This document shows, piece after piece, positions 24,798 to 32,737 of a stretch of 64,000 bases of DNA (position 1 is the stretch's first letter; each line of letters begins with the position of its first letter). The position numbers and the translations under genes are program-made. Under the pieces are notes generated by a model. It was not told the origin of the DNA. It made no database searches and saw nothing but the letters and a program-made list of their open reading frames with translations. Origin of the DNA: CALLMM01 sp964429855 (GTDB lineage: Bacteria > Armatimonadota > Chthonomonadetes > Chthonomonadales > CAJBBX01); contig CAYSDM010000009.1 in NCBI GenBank assembly GCA_964429855.1, positions 1 through 64,000 of the forward strand, written 5' to 3'.

Positions 24798-24852
24798 ATT
24801 ATGGAGAAGGAAGGGTTAAGCGGATGTTAAGAGAAGATTAAGTTTATGTTAA
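24798..24852 (-). promoter_or_regulatory. Pho box-like array and -10 for the phytase gene
   Basis: On the minus strand TTAACA (24852-24847), TTAATC (24841-24836), TTAACA (24830-24825) and TTAACC (24819-24814) repeat with an exact 11-bp period (6 bp plus 5 bp). Ten bp later lies CATAAT (24803-24798), a good -10. This matches the TTAACA-N5 repeat layout known for PhoP-activated promoters in Bacillus. No -35 is needed in that class. The rest of 24757-24942 contains nothing else recognised. Confidence 0.7.
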
Positions 24853-24942
24853 TAAACAAACGTTATGCAGGGTTGTATCGGGTGACAACAGGAGTTTTTA
24901 TTATCTTCTGTGGAACGTACATTCAGAAGAATACAGACGGAC

Positions 24943-26046
24943 TCAGCGGGTTTCGCGCAGACCCCGTCGAACGGCGTCCGCCACCTCTTCCACCGTCACA
25001 GCAGCGAGGCAGCGGGGCGGAGGCGCGAGGCACTTCTGCTTGCTGTTGACGGGAGCGGTCTCATGGAAACGGCGGCAGGCAGGCGCGCACTGGTCGCGGT
25101 GGTGCAGCGCGAGATGCTCTTGTCCATAGGGGGCTAGACGCGCGGGGTTGCTGCGCCCGAAGATCGAGACGACAGGAGTCCCAAGCGCGGCGGCGATATG
25201 CGCGGAGCCGGTGTCGCCGCACAGATGCAGCTCGGCGCGGCGCAGGAGCGCGGCAAGCTGTTTCAGGTCGGTGCGCCCAATCAGGCTGACGGGCGGCTGC
25301 GCCATGCGGCGCATGATGTCGGCGGCGGCTTCCTGATCCGCTTTCGACCCGATCAGCACGACCGGCAGCCCCGGGTCGCGCGCCAGCATCTGCAGCGTGG
25401 CGGCGAACCGTTCTCCTCCCCAGCCTTTGTGTCCGCCGCCCCCCGCAGTCGGATTGACCGCCAGAAACGGCGCGCCCTCCCCGATCCCCGACTCCTGCAG
25501 CAGTGCGGCGACCTGTAAATTGGCTTCCGGCGGAATCGAGAGCGGAAATTTAACCTCGCTGACCGGCGCGCCCAGAAACCGCGCCACATCGAGGAACTGC
25601 TCCACCACATGTACGCTCTCCGGACGGCGCGGAACCCGCGTCTCCAGCAGCGGCGCCATCTCCCGCAGCCAGTCGTACCCGAATCGGTAGCGCGCCCCGG
25701 AGGCATGGGCGACCAGCGCGCTCTTGCTCAAGCCCTGAAGATCGAGCGCCATATCGAACTGTCTGCTTCGCAATTGGCGGCGCAGCCCCAGAAACCGGCG
25801 CAGCGAGGCTCCCGAAAATCGCTGTTTCCGCCACTCCGCCGGCAGGACGATCGCCTCTTTCAGGTAGGGATTGCCCTCCACCATCGGCGCGGACATCTGC
25901 TCGACGATCCAGGAGATCTCCAGATGCGGGAAGGCGTCTCCAAGCGCCGCGCTGACCGGCAGCGCGTGCACCACATCGCCGATGGAACTGAGTTTCACAA
26001 TGAGGACGCGCCGGATGGCGCGCATATCCGGTGGCTTCAGGGACAT
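24943..26046 (-). CDS. Glycosyltransferase family 9 (LPS heptosyltransferase-like)
   Basis: A 367-residue GT-B fold enzyme. The N-terminal motif RRVLIVKLSSIGDVVHALPVSAAL is the classic start of WaaC/WaaF/RfaF proteins. FLAVNPTAGGGGHKGW and RAELHLCGDTGSAHIAAALGTPVVSIFG (nucleotide-sugar binding) lie in the C-terminal half. It likely adds a heptose or related sugar to lipopolysaccharide core at the inner membrane. It overlaps the 3' end of the acyltransferase gene by 10 nt, so the two form an operon. The C-terminus contains an unusual Cys-rich stretch (HRDQCAPACRRFHE) and an 18-nt segment shared with nuoJ. Confidence 0.9.
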   Translation of the reverse strand: MSLKPPDMRAIRRVLIVKLSSIGDVVHALPVSAALGDAFPHLEISWIVEQMSAPMVEGNPYLKEAIVLPAEWRKQRFSGASLRRFLGLRRQLRSRQFDMALDLQGLSKSALVAHASGARYRFGYDWLREMAPLLETRVPRRPESVHVVEQFLDVARFLGAPVSEVKFPLSIPPEANLQVAALLQESGIGEGAPFLAVNPTAGGGGHKGWGGERFAATLQMLARDPGLPVVLIGSKADQEAAADIMRRMAQPPVSLIGRTDLKQLAALLRRAELHLCGDTGSAHIAAALGTPVVSIFGRSNPARLAPYGQEHLALHHRDQCAPACRRFHETAPVNSKQKCLAPPPRCLAAVTVEEVADAVRRGLRETR

Positions 26047-27002
26047 GGTGATTGAGTTTCCGCCGTCGAGCGATCGGGGCGGTCGGAGCCAGTCATGCCG
26101 ACTGGAGAGGATTTCCAGCGGTCATGGAACCAGAGCCACTGCTCCGGCTTTTCGCGGATCATCTCCTCCAACTGACGGTTAACCTCGGTCATGATGCGGA
26201 TGACATCCGCCTGCTCATCATCTGTCGGTTCGGGCCAGTAGGTTCCCCGATACTCGATCACATAACGGCAGCGCGCCTCTCGACGGGTTACAAAAAAGAT
26301 AATAGGAGTGTTGGTGCGCCGCGCCAGACGCGCCGGTCCATCCACCGTCCCTGTCGGATGCCCGAAGAAAGGCACAAAGACATCGGAAGCGTTCTGATCG
26401 CAGATGATCGCGACGAAGGCGTTGCGTTTGAGCGCCCCGAAGACGGCTTTGAGCGACTGCCGCAGCGTGATGACCTTGATCTTGCACCGTTCGCGCATCC
26501 GGGTCATCAGGGCGGTCGTTCCCGGATCGCGCGCCTCGCGCGCCAGCGCATACAGTTCGAAGTCGCGCCCGGTCAGCCAGCGTCCCGCCACCTCAAAGCC
26601 GCCGAAGTGTCCGCTGATCAGAAGCGCGCCGCGTCCCGCCTGCAGCGTCTCCTGCAGCGCCTCCGGATCCGTGACGCGGACGCGCCTCTCCACCTCCTCC
26701 TGAGACAGAAAGGCAAATTTGATCGTTTCGACCGCAAACATGCCAAACTGCCGGAAACTTTCGCGGGCAATGCGTTCGCGCTCCGTTTCGGTCAGCGAGT
26801 CCCCGTAGGCGATCTGCAGGTTTTTCAGTGCCACCCGATAGCGTTTTTTCGAGATCAGCCGCATCAGCGAGCCGATCCCGCGCCCGAATGCCAGAGCCGT
26901 CGGCAGGGGTAGTATCCGCAGCATCCCGACCAGTCCAAGCAGCAGCCACAGCCCCGCTCTCCGCATCAGCGTCTTTTTTCGACTATCTTTCGGTGTTTCC
27001 AT
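26037..27002 (-). CDS. Lipid A-type lysophospholipid acyltransferase (LpxL/HtrB family)
   Basis: A 321-residue membrane-bound acyltransferase. The N-terminal membrane helix is LWLLLGLVGMLRILPL. The catalytic HX4E motif is at H132-E137 (ISGHFGGFEVAGRWL). Other family features are KNLQIAYGDSLTETER upstream and DQNASDVFVPFFGHPTGTVDGPARLA in the second half. It acylates a lipid A precursor or another lysolipid, which fits the glycosyltransferase encoded next. The -10 box lies only 8 nt before the ATG. Confidence 0.9.
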   Translation of the reverse strand: METPKDSRKKTLMRRAGLWLLLGLVGMLRILPLPTALAFGRGIGSLMRLISKKRYRVALKNLQIAYGDSLTETERERIARESFRQFGMFAVETIKFAFLSQEEVERRVRVTDPEALQETLQAGRGALLISGHFGGFEVAGRWLTGRDFELYALAREARDPGTTALMTRMRERCKIKVITLRQSLKAVFGALKRNAFVAIICDQNASDVFVPFFGHPTGTVDGPARLARRTNTPIIFFVTRREARCRYVIEYRGTYWPEPTDDEQADVIRIMTEVNRQLEEMIREKPEQWLWFHDRWKSSPVGMTGSDRPDRSTAETQSPCP

Positions 27003-27010
27003 CCTCGCCC

Positions 27011-27039
27011 ATTATACCCGTCGTCGTCTACCGGGAGAA
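27011..27039 (-). promoter_or_regulatory. Leaderless promoter of the acyltransferase operon
   Basis: On the minus strand TATAAT (27016-27011) is perfect and ends 8 nt before the ATG at 27002. TTCTCC (27039-27034) at 17-bp spacing is a weak -35. Transcription should start at or next to the A of the start codon. Confidence 0.6.
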
Positions 27040-27055
27040 GAGGGGCATGAAAGAA

Positions 27056-27085
27056 GCGGGCGGACAGATTCCTCTGTCCGCCCGC
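27056..27085 (-). terminator. Terminator of the sigma-like gene
   Basis: A perfect 13-bp stem GCGGGCGGACAGA / TCTGTCCGCCCGC with loop of 4, followed on the minus strand by TTCTTTC. It lies 16 nt beyond the stop at 27102 and upstream of the acyltransferase promoter, so it insulates the two units. Confidence 0.82.
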
Positions 27086-27101
27086 CGTCCATCCGATTCG
27101 C

Positions 27102-27641
27102 TTATTGTCCGCGCCGCGCCGCCTCCCGGCAGGAGGAGGAGCAGTAACGCCCCGCGCCGTTGCCCAGCGGAAACTCCTCCCCGCAGCGGGCGCAGCGGCG
27201 GGTGATCGTCTCCCTGCGTATACGCCGGGGAGGGCGATAGATCGTATGGTAACTGAAACGCCGGAAGGAGAGCGGGGCAGCGTCGTAACATATTCTCAGG
27301 GCGGCGCGCAGACGCTGCGAGATGCGCTGCTGCGAGACCGCGCAGGCCTGGGCAATCTCCTTCTGCGTCCAGCCGTCTATCCAGAGGGTCAGGCAACCGC
27401 GCAGTTCCGCGCTCAGGCGGCTGACCGAGGCTAAAAAGCGAAGTTCATCGCGCAGCGACTGCGAGGGGGCTGCCGCCATCTCCGCCAGCGTATCCACCGG
27501 GATCATTCGCCTGCCCCGGCGCGCCAGTTGACGCTCCGTGTAGGCGGGGAGGCTGGAGTCTCGCGGATGCGCCAGAATCAGCGCATCCGCGGCAAGCTCC
27601 AGGCGCATCTCTTCCGGGGAGAGGATCACGAATACAGCCAC
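27102..27641 (-). CDS. Sigma region 4-like HTH protein with C-terminal zinc finger
   Basis: A 179-residue protein. Residues 60-115 (LRDELRFLASVSRLSAELRG, then WTQKEIAQACAVSQQRISQRLR) read as a sigma-70 region 4 helix-turn-helix. There is no region 2, so it cannot act as a normal sigma factor. Four cysteines at 150, 153, 167 and 171 (RRCARCGEE, RYCSSSCRE) form a likely zinc finger. The N-terminal 50 residues are of unknown type. GTG start with AGGAGG 6 nt upstream. A consensus promoter with a 14-bp palindrome on its start site precedes it. It may be a transcription regulator, perhaps autoregulated. Confidence 0.7.
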   Translation of the reverse strand: MAVFVILSPEEMRLELAADALILAHPRDSSLPAYTERQLARRGRRMIPVDTLAEMAAAPSQSLRDELRFLASVSRLSAELRGCLTLWIDGWTQKEIAQACAVSQQRISQRLRAALRICYDAAPLSFRRFSYHTIYRPPRRIRRETITRRCARCGEEFPLGNGAGRYCSSSCREAARRGQ

Positions 27642-27661
27642 AGAACACCTCCTGCATAGTG

Positions 27662-27711
27662 TACAGAATTCTGTATCCGGGATTATACCGTGAATACCAG
27701 ACAGATGTCAA
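27662..27711 (-). promoter_or_regulatory. Consensus promoter plus +1 palindromic operator for the sigma-like gene
   Basis: On the minus strand TTGACA (27711-27706), an 18-bp spacer and TATAAT (27687-27682), both perfect. The perfect palindrome TACAGAATTCTGTA (27662-27675) covers the predicted start site, a classic repressor position. A plus-strand TATAAT at 27713-27718 overlaps the other end of the region. Confidence 0.8.
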
Positions 27712-27765
27712 GTATAATTCAAAGGGAGAAGGCTTATTCTGTGAGTCCTCGCGGTCCTTCTGTTC

Positions 27766-27794
27766 TTGACAGATCGGAGATTGGGCTGTAACAT
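27766..27794 (+). promoter_or_regulatory. Promoter for the CsgG-like gene
   Basis: TTGACA (27766-27771), a 17-bp spacer and TAACAT (27789-27794). The start would be near 27801, giving a leader of about 108 nt. That leader holds the palindrome TGTCTAGACA (27844-27853) and a possible stem CAGACA / TGTCTG that ends at the ribosome binding site. No known riboswitch was recognised. Confidence 0.5.
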
Positions 27795-27908
27795 CCATGC
27801 AGATCGCCGGATCAGATCGGAGACGATGCTGAAGAGGTCGGTCTGTCTAGACAACCCCTCGTAGAGGTTTTCAGACAGGTTGAGCGTTTGTTGTCTGGAG
27901 GTAGATGG

Positions 27909-28703
27909 ATGAGACGTTTGCGGATGGATATTGCCGCCATGCTGCTTTTAAGCCTGACGCTGTCCCTGCCTGCCTTTGCGGAGGAGGAGATGCCGCGCGC
28001 GCTGGTCGCCGATTTCGTCTCCTCGGCGGGGAATCTGCCCGCGCTGGCGCTTCGCACGGCGACCGACGCGGTGGCGATGGAGCTTCAGGCGCGCAAGGTC
28101 TGCGAGGTGGTGACGCGCCCGGAGATGGAACGCGCAGCGCGGGCGCGCGGGCTTCAGCCTCCCTATCGAGACGAGGATCTGCGGATTCTGGCGCGCGATC
28201 TGGCGGCGGCGGTGGTGGTGACCGGGGAGATTCGCTCGGTGGAGGATCGTCGGGAGGGAGACCGCCCGGTAATAGAGGTCGGGCTGATCGTGCGAATCCG
28301 TCATGTGGCGCTGGATGAGATGATTAACGGGGCGGCGGAACGCGGCTCCGCCATCGAGCCGTCCAACGGCAGCAAAACCCGGAGCGCGCTGTTGATGGAG
28401 GCGGCGAACTCTGCCGGGGTGCGGGCCGTGGCGCGTATTGCCGACTACCGTCCCCTGACCGGGACGATCCTTAACAGCGAAGGGAGCGGTATTGTGGTGC
28501 TCAATCGCGGCTCTTCGCACGGCGTCAAAGGCAGGCAGGAGTTCGTCGTCTTCCGGGAGGGCGCGCGGGTCGGGCGGGTTCGGGTCTACAAACTATTTCC
28601 GCAGTTTACCGAGATGCGCGTCACGGAGAGCGCGGGCGGCATCCAGCCGCAGGATCGCGCCGTCGCCGTCTTCCCTGAACCCAAGTTTCCTCCCCGCCGA
28701 TAG
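27909..28703 (+). CDS. Exported CsgG/FlgT-like protein of unknown function
   Basis: A 264-residue protein with a signal peptide of about 25 residues (MDIAAMLLLSLTLSLPAFAEE). The next 130 residues (RALVADFVSS, ELQARKVCEVVTRPEMERAARARG, LAAAVVVTGEIRSVE) resemble the nucleotide-binding-like fold of CsgG and LpoB-type proteins. The C-terminal segment (GIVVLNRGSSHGVKGRQEFVVF) resembles the FlgT C-terminal domain. The ATG at 27909 has GGAGG 7 nt upstream. No cysteine follows the signal, so it is not a lipoprotein. It is convergent with the kinase gene, 7 nt away. It is probably a periplasmic envelope protein. Confidence 0.6.
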   Translation: MRRLRMDIAAMLLLSLTLSLPAFAEEEMPRALVADFVSSAGNLPALALRTATDAVAMELQARKVCEVVTRPEMERAARARGLQPPYRDEDLRILARDLAAAVVVTGEIRSVEDRREGDRPVIEVGLIVRIRHVALDEMINGAAERGSAIEPSNGSKTRSALLMEAANSAGVRAVARIADYRPLTGTILNSEGSGIVVLNRGSSHGVKGRQEFVVFREGARVGRVRVYKLFPQFTEMRVTESAGGIQPQDRAVAVFPEPKFPPRR

Positions 28704-28710
28704 CCTGCCT

Positions 28711-29628
28711 TCAACCACGCAGAGCCCGCAGCGCCGCGCCGTAAGCCGGATCGTGACGCGGCTCCTGCAGCGTGACGGGACTCGCCTCGCGCGCGGAGAG
28801 AAGCCGGGCAAAGACTCTCTTCATGCCGGGATGGATATTCCATAAGCCGCCCAGCGGAAAGATCGGCGCGGCGTCTGCCGGAAGCGATAGACGATGAAGA
28901 ACCCGGCGGGTGGATACGCAAAGCTGGTGCATCGCTTCGTTCAGAAGTCGGTCTGCGTTCGGGTTTCCCTCCTGCGCCGCGCTCCCGACCAGTCCGGCGA
29001 GTCCGGCGACTCGAATCGGCTGAAAATCGCGATAGACCCACTGAATCAGATCGTCGGCGTCCTGCGCCCCGATCTCCGACAGAACGCGCCGGGCCAGCAT
29101 ATCCAGGGGTGCGTCCGACTCCATCTGTTGCAGTGTATGTTGCAGCGCCCGCGTTCCCAGCCAGAATCCGCTGCCCCGATCCCCCAGCAGAAAGCCCCGT
29201 CCATCCTCCCGGCAGGTCTCTCCGGCAGCGTTGCGCCCGTAGATGACCGAGCCGGTTCCCGCCAGCGCAATCACGCCCGGCTCTCCTTCAGAGGCTCCCC
29301 AGTAGGCGATCACGAAGTCGGGTTCCAGACGATGACGCTCCGCAGGGACGATTCGGGGAAGCAGACGAGCGAACTCCTCGCGCCGCTGCCGGGCGGTATA
29401 GCCCGCAACGCCCGCGCAGACACCCGCGAAACGTGTCCCGGATGGCAGTCCCGCCTCCTGCACCGCTTCCTGGACAGCCTCCGCGATGGATCGGCGCAGG
29501 GTCGCCTCTTCCGCCGTCGCGATATTGCAGGACCCGCCTGCGCCGCGCCCGCATTCGCGCCCGTTCTCCTCCACAATCGCCGTCGCGGTTTTGGTTCCGC
29601 CGCCGTCTATTCCCAGATACAGCCTCAT
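28711..29628 (-). CDS. N-acetylglucosamine kinase-like (BadF/BcrA ATPase family)
   Basis: A 305-residue ASKHA-fold kinase. The N-terminal phosphate loop is LYLGIDGGGTKTATAI. GVIALAGTGSVIYG and LGDRGSGFWLG match the second phosphate and adenosine regions of GlcNAc kinases. I chose the ATG at 29628, with GGAG upstream, because the longer frame adds 34 residues without family character. It would phosphorylate GlcNAc or a related amino sugar during wall recycling or chitin use. The gene is isolated: convergent with the CsgG-like gene and divergent from the ABC ATPase gene. Confidence 0.85.
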   Translation of the reverse strand: MRLYLGIDGGGTKTATAIVEENGRECGRGAGGSCNIATAEEATLRRSIAEAVQEAVQEAGLPSGTRFAGVCAGVAGYTARQRREEFARLLPRIVPAERHRLEPDFVIAYWGASEGEPGVIALAGTGSVIYGRNAAGETCREDGRGFLLGDRGSGFWLGTRALQHTLQQMESDAPLDMLARRVLSEIGAQDADDLIQWVYRDFQPIRVAGLAGLVGSAAQEGNPNADRLLNEAMHQLCVSTRRVLHRLSLPADAAPIFPLGGLWNIHPGMKRVFARLLSAREASPVTLQEPRHDPAYGAALRALRG

Positions 29629-29722
29629 ACTTCGCGCTCCTTTGCAGGAGAGATGGATGCAGGTTCCTCTCCTGCTTCGCGTAATCCTGCTGCCGCAATG
29701 TCTCTCATGATTTTCCTGAAAG

Positions 29723-29756
29723 ACAGACATCTGTGTTATAATCTATAGACATGTCT
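29723..29756 (+). promoter_or_regulatory. Extended -10 leaderless promoter with palindromes, ABC ATPase gene
   Basis: TGTTATAAT (29734-29742) is an extended -10 ending 8 nt before the ATG at 29751, so the transcript should be leaderless. It is flanked by ACAGACATCTGT (29723-29734) and by the perfect palindrome AGACATGTCT (29747-29756), which contains the start codon. Either could be an operator. Confidence 0.6.
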
Positions 29757-30740
29757 GAGAAACCTGTTATCTCTGTACGGAATCTCCGTAAGGTCTACCG
29801 CGTCCATGAGCGCGAGGCGGGGGCGGCTGCCTCCATCAAAAGCCTGTTCAAGCGCAAGTTCCGGGAGGTGGAGGCGGTGAAGGGCATCTCCTTCTCCATC
29901 CAGCCGGGGGAGGTGGTCGGCTTTCTGGGACCCAACGGCGCGGGCAAGACCACTACGCTCAAGATGCTGGCGGGACTGCTGTTTCCCACCGATGGGGAGG
30001 CGGAGGTCGCCGGACATGTTCCCTGGCGGCGCGAAGCCGACTACCTGCGCAACATCAGCCTGGTGATGGGTAACCGCAATCAGTTGATGTGGGACATCCC
30101 GGCGATGGACTCGTATCTGGTAAATCAGGCGGTCTACCAGATTCCGGAAAAGCAGTTTCGCGAGACACTCGACGAACTGGTGTCGCTGCTCGATCTGGGC
30201 GGACTGCTGAAGAAACCGGTGCGCGGCTTGAGCCTGGGCGAGCGGATGAAGTGTGAGCTTGCCGCCTCGCTGCTGCATCGTCCTTCCGTGCTCTTCCTGG
30301 ATGAGCCTACGCTGGGCGTGGACGTGACCATGCAGGGGCGCATCCGTCAGTTTGTCGCCGAACACAACCAGCGGCACGGCGCTACCATCATCCTGACCAG
30401 CCACTACATGGCGGATGTGACCGCGCTGTGCAGGCGGGTTATCGTCATTCATCATGGCAATCTGCTGTATGACGGCGCGCTCGATATGCTGGCGGACAGG
30501 ATCGCCCCCTTCAAACTGGTGCGTCTGGATCTGGAAGACCCGCAGACGGCGGGCGCGGTGGAGCAGTATGGCGAGGTCGTTGAGCGTCAGGATGCGATGG
30601 TGAAGCTGCGTCTGCCGCGCGCGGAGACCTCTGCAGCGGTGGCGCGCCTCCTGTCGGAACTACCCATTATGGATCTGACGGTGGAAGACCCGCCGATCGA
30701 GGAGGTGATCGAGCAGGTCTTTGCGGAGGCAAAAGCGTGA
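29751..30740 (+). CDS. ABC transporter ATP-binding protein (ABC-2 exporter type)
   Basis: A 329-residue nucleotide-binding subunit. Walker A GPNGAGKTT is at 60-68, the Q-loop is around LVMGNRNQLMWD, the signature is GLSLGERMKCELAASLLHRP, Walker B is VLFLDEPTLGVD, and the H-loop is ILTSHYMADV. The insert between strand 1 and Walker A and the C-terminal extension of about 90 residues match ATPases of ABC-2 exporters with separate permease subunits. No permease gene follows; its stop overlaps a HAD phosphatase gene by 3-4 nt. The permease must be elsewhere or absent. Confidence 0.92.
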   Translation: MSEKPVISVRNLRKVYRVHEREAGAAASIKSLFKRKFREVEAVKGISFSIQPGEVVGFLGPNGAGKTTTLKMLAGLLFPTDGEAEVAGHVPWRREADYLRNISLVMGNRNQLMWDIPAMDSYLVNQAVYQIPEKQFRETLDELVSLLDLGGLLKKPVRGLSLGERMKCELAASLLHRPSVLFLDEPTLGVDVTMQGRIRQFVAEHNQRHGATIILTSHYMADVTALCRRVIVIHHGNLLYDGALDMLADRIAPFKLVRLDLEDPQTAGAVEQYGEVVERQDAMVKLRLPRAETSAAVARLLSELPIMDLTVEDPPIEEVIEQVFAEAKA

Positions 30741-31594
30741 TCTCTCCCTACCGGCTTCTGTTTCTGGATCTGGACGGCACGCTGATTGTGCGGGGCGACG
30801 AGATCCCGGAGCCGAATCTGCGCGCCATCCATCGGGCGCAGGATGCCGGATGCGTGGTGGTGCTCTGTACGGGGCGCACCCGTTATCGGGCGCAGAAGGT
30901 AGCGGATCAGATCGGCGGCCACGAGTATGGAATCATCCTCAACGGCGGGGTCGTCTTCGACTGGCAGACCGGCGAACTGATCCATAAGGTCACGCTGCCG
31001 CCCGACACCGCCCGGCAGGTGGTCGAAAGCCTGCACTCTTTCCATATCGCCCCGCTCTGCTTCGCCGTAGAGGAGAACGATCGCTGGGTCTATACGGATC
31101 GCGTCATCCCCCTCGCGCCCGCCTACGCCGACTACTTTGCAGACCGGATTCGCCCGCAGGATAGGCTCGACTGGAGCCGTCTTTCGCCGCCGGTCAGCAT
31201 CGAAGCCTACGCCACGACCTCACAGTCCGTCGAGATACTCGCTCTCTGGGAGCGGGCGTTCGGCGACACGGTGGTTGCCTATACATGGGATGCCTCCTAC
31301 TACGGCGAGGGCGTGCGCGGGCTGCATATTCACTCGTCTAAGATCAATAAGGCGGTCGGGGCGCAGACGGTCGCGGCGCGTCTGGGCATTGCGCGGGAGC
31401 AGACTCTCGCCATTGGCGATGAGATCAACGACTACGAACTGATCCGCTGGGCAGGGATGGGGATCGCCATGGAGAACGGGCATCCCGACTGCCGCGCCAT
31501 CGCGAATCACGTGACCGGATCCGTGCAGGAGCATGGCGTCGCGCAGGCGATTGAGCGGTTTATTCTTCAGAAGGAGGCTTCCCTGTCGGACTGA
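30737..31594 (+). CDS. HAD-superfamily Cof-type phosphatase
   Basis: A 285-residue type IIB HAD hydrolase. Motif I DLDGT is at 11-15 with the nucleophile D11. Motif II Thr lies in VVLCTGRTRYRA, the Lys of motif III precedes in SSKINKAVGAQTV, and motif IV is AIGDEINDYELIRWAGMGIAMENGH. The cap domain occupies about 85-190. The GTG start overlaps the ABC ATPase stop. Typical substrates are sugar phosphates or flavin nucleotides. Confidence 0.9.
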   Translation: MISPYRLLFLDLDGTLIVRGDEIPEPNLRAIHRAQDAGCVVVLCTGRTRYRAQKVADQIGGHEYGIILNGGVVFDWQTGELIHKVTLPPDTARQVVESLHSFHIAPLCFAVEENDRWVYTDRVIPLAPAYADYFADRIRPQDRLDWSRLSPPVSIEAYATTSQSVEILALWERAFGDTVVAYTWDASYYGEGVRGLHIHSSKINKAVGAQTVAARLGIAREQTLAIGDEINDYELIRWAGMGIAMENGHPDCRAIANHVTGSVQEHGVAQAIERFILQKEASLSD

Positions 31595-31649
31595 CCGACG
31601 CCAGAACAGACGTTTCTACCTCCTTCCCGCTTTCATCCCCCGCCTCTTC

Positions 31650-32720
31650 TCAGGAACAGTGAACGCGACCATGCAGGGCGCGCCCGCGCCGCAGCGCCTC
31701 CTCTGCCGCCGGACGCTCCAGCCCCAGCAGATTGATTCCGCGATCTACGGTCTGCGAGAAGATTCGCTCCATATGGTTAAGATGGGGCTGCGTCAGGTTG
31801 ATCGCATACAGACCGGGAAGCGCGCACAGGCTGCCGATAAAGTGATCGCCGCGCCCGCAGAAGTGAATCGCCCCGCCCCCGAACGACTCCAGCAGACGCC
31901 GGTCATAGGGCAGCGCGAACTCCTCCACCATCTTTCGGGAGAGATTCATGGCGGAGTCGAGGTGGATCATCAGGCTGCCCCGATGAAAAAATCCCCAGTG
32001 ACAGTTTCCCGCTGTCGAAAACGGCGCGATTCGCTCCCAGCGGCGCATCAGAGCTTCGTAGGCGCGCGTGATCAGATCGAGCAGCGCGTGAACCGTGTCC
32101 GGCTGATCGTAGAGCGCGGTAAACAGGGAGCTTCCCCAGAGGACCTCGCAGACATCCAGCGGTCCCTGCAGATCGGGATGGACAGGATGAACATATCGCC
32201 CGATTTTCGGGTAGCGGCGCGCTATCTCGACGAATCGCTCCCCGACCTCCGTCACGCGCCCAGCATAGCCGCGTGTCAGATCGGGCAGCCCGGCGTCGAG
32301 AAGGCGGCGGATGGCGGCGGAATCGTTAAGGGGGCGAGAGGTGGGCAGCGTATCCATCTCCTCAGACATGACAAACGGCTCCACTCCGAACAGCAGCGGC
32401 AGAATGCTGGTTCCATAGTTGCTGCGCACGTGCAGCAGCAAGCCGCTTCCAGCGTTCAGCAGCGACGAACAGATACCGTACTGCTGCAAAAGCATGGCGG
32501 TCGGGTTCTCCAGCGCGGCGTTGACGCGCACCGTTTGCCACTCTGTCTGCGGGGGAATCGGTCTGTCGCGGCGGGGGGAAAAGATGTCGCCGGGAAAGCC
32601 TCCCGCGCTGAAGACACGCCACTCCTGCGCCAGCCGCTCCTCCTGCTCCGGGTCGAGGCGATTCTCCAGGTCCTCCAGACATCGTTCAAGCGTATCTTCC
32701 ATGAAGCGCGTGTCGCTCAT
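31650..32720 (-). CDS. Uroporphyrinogen decarboxylase-like (UroD/MtaA fold) protein
   Basis: A 356-residue protein resembling the divergent UroD-like family found near sugar and methyl-transfer genes. Features include GTSILPLLFGVEPFVMSEEMDTLP, LDVCEVLWGSSLFTALYDQPDTVHALLDLITRAYEALM and a DSAMNLSRKMVEEFALPYDRRLLE region with a following HFCGRGDHFI. The N-terminal arginine cluster needed for porphyrin binding is not evident, so haem synthesis is unlikely and a methyl-transfer or unknown reaction is preferred. It lies 17 nt after the ArsC-like gene on the same strand, so the two are probably co-transcribed. Confidence 0.7.
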   Translation of the reverse strand: MSDTRFMEDTLERCLEDLENRLDPEQEERLAQEWRVFSAGGFPGDIFSPRRDRPIPPQTEWQTVRVNAALENPTAMLLQQYGICSSLLNAGSGLLLHVRSNYGTSILPLLFGVEPFVMSEEMDTLPTSRPLNDSAAIRRLLDAGLPDLTRGYAGRVTEVGERFVEIARRYPKIGRYVHPVHPDLQGPLDVCEVLWGSSLFTALYDQPDTVHALLDLITRAYEALMRRWERIAPFSTAGNCHWGFFHRGSLMIHLDSAMNLSRKMVEEFALPYDRRLLESFGGGAIHFCGRGDHFIGSLCALPGLYAINLTQPHLNHMERIFSQTVDRGINLLGLERPAAEEALRRGRALHGRVHCS

Positions 32721-32737
32721 CGGTCTCTCTCCCGTCT

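Noticed and set aside
31650..32720. True haem-pathway uroporphyrinogen decarboxylase (hemE)
   Set aside because: The N-terminal substrate-binding arginine motif is not seen and no haem genes are nearby.
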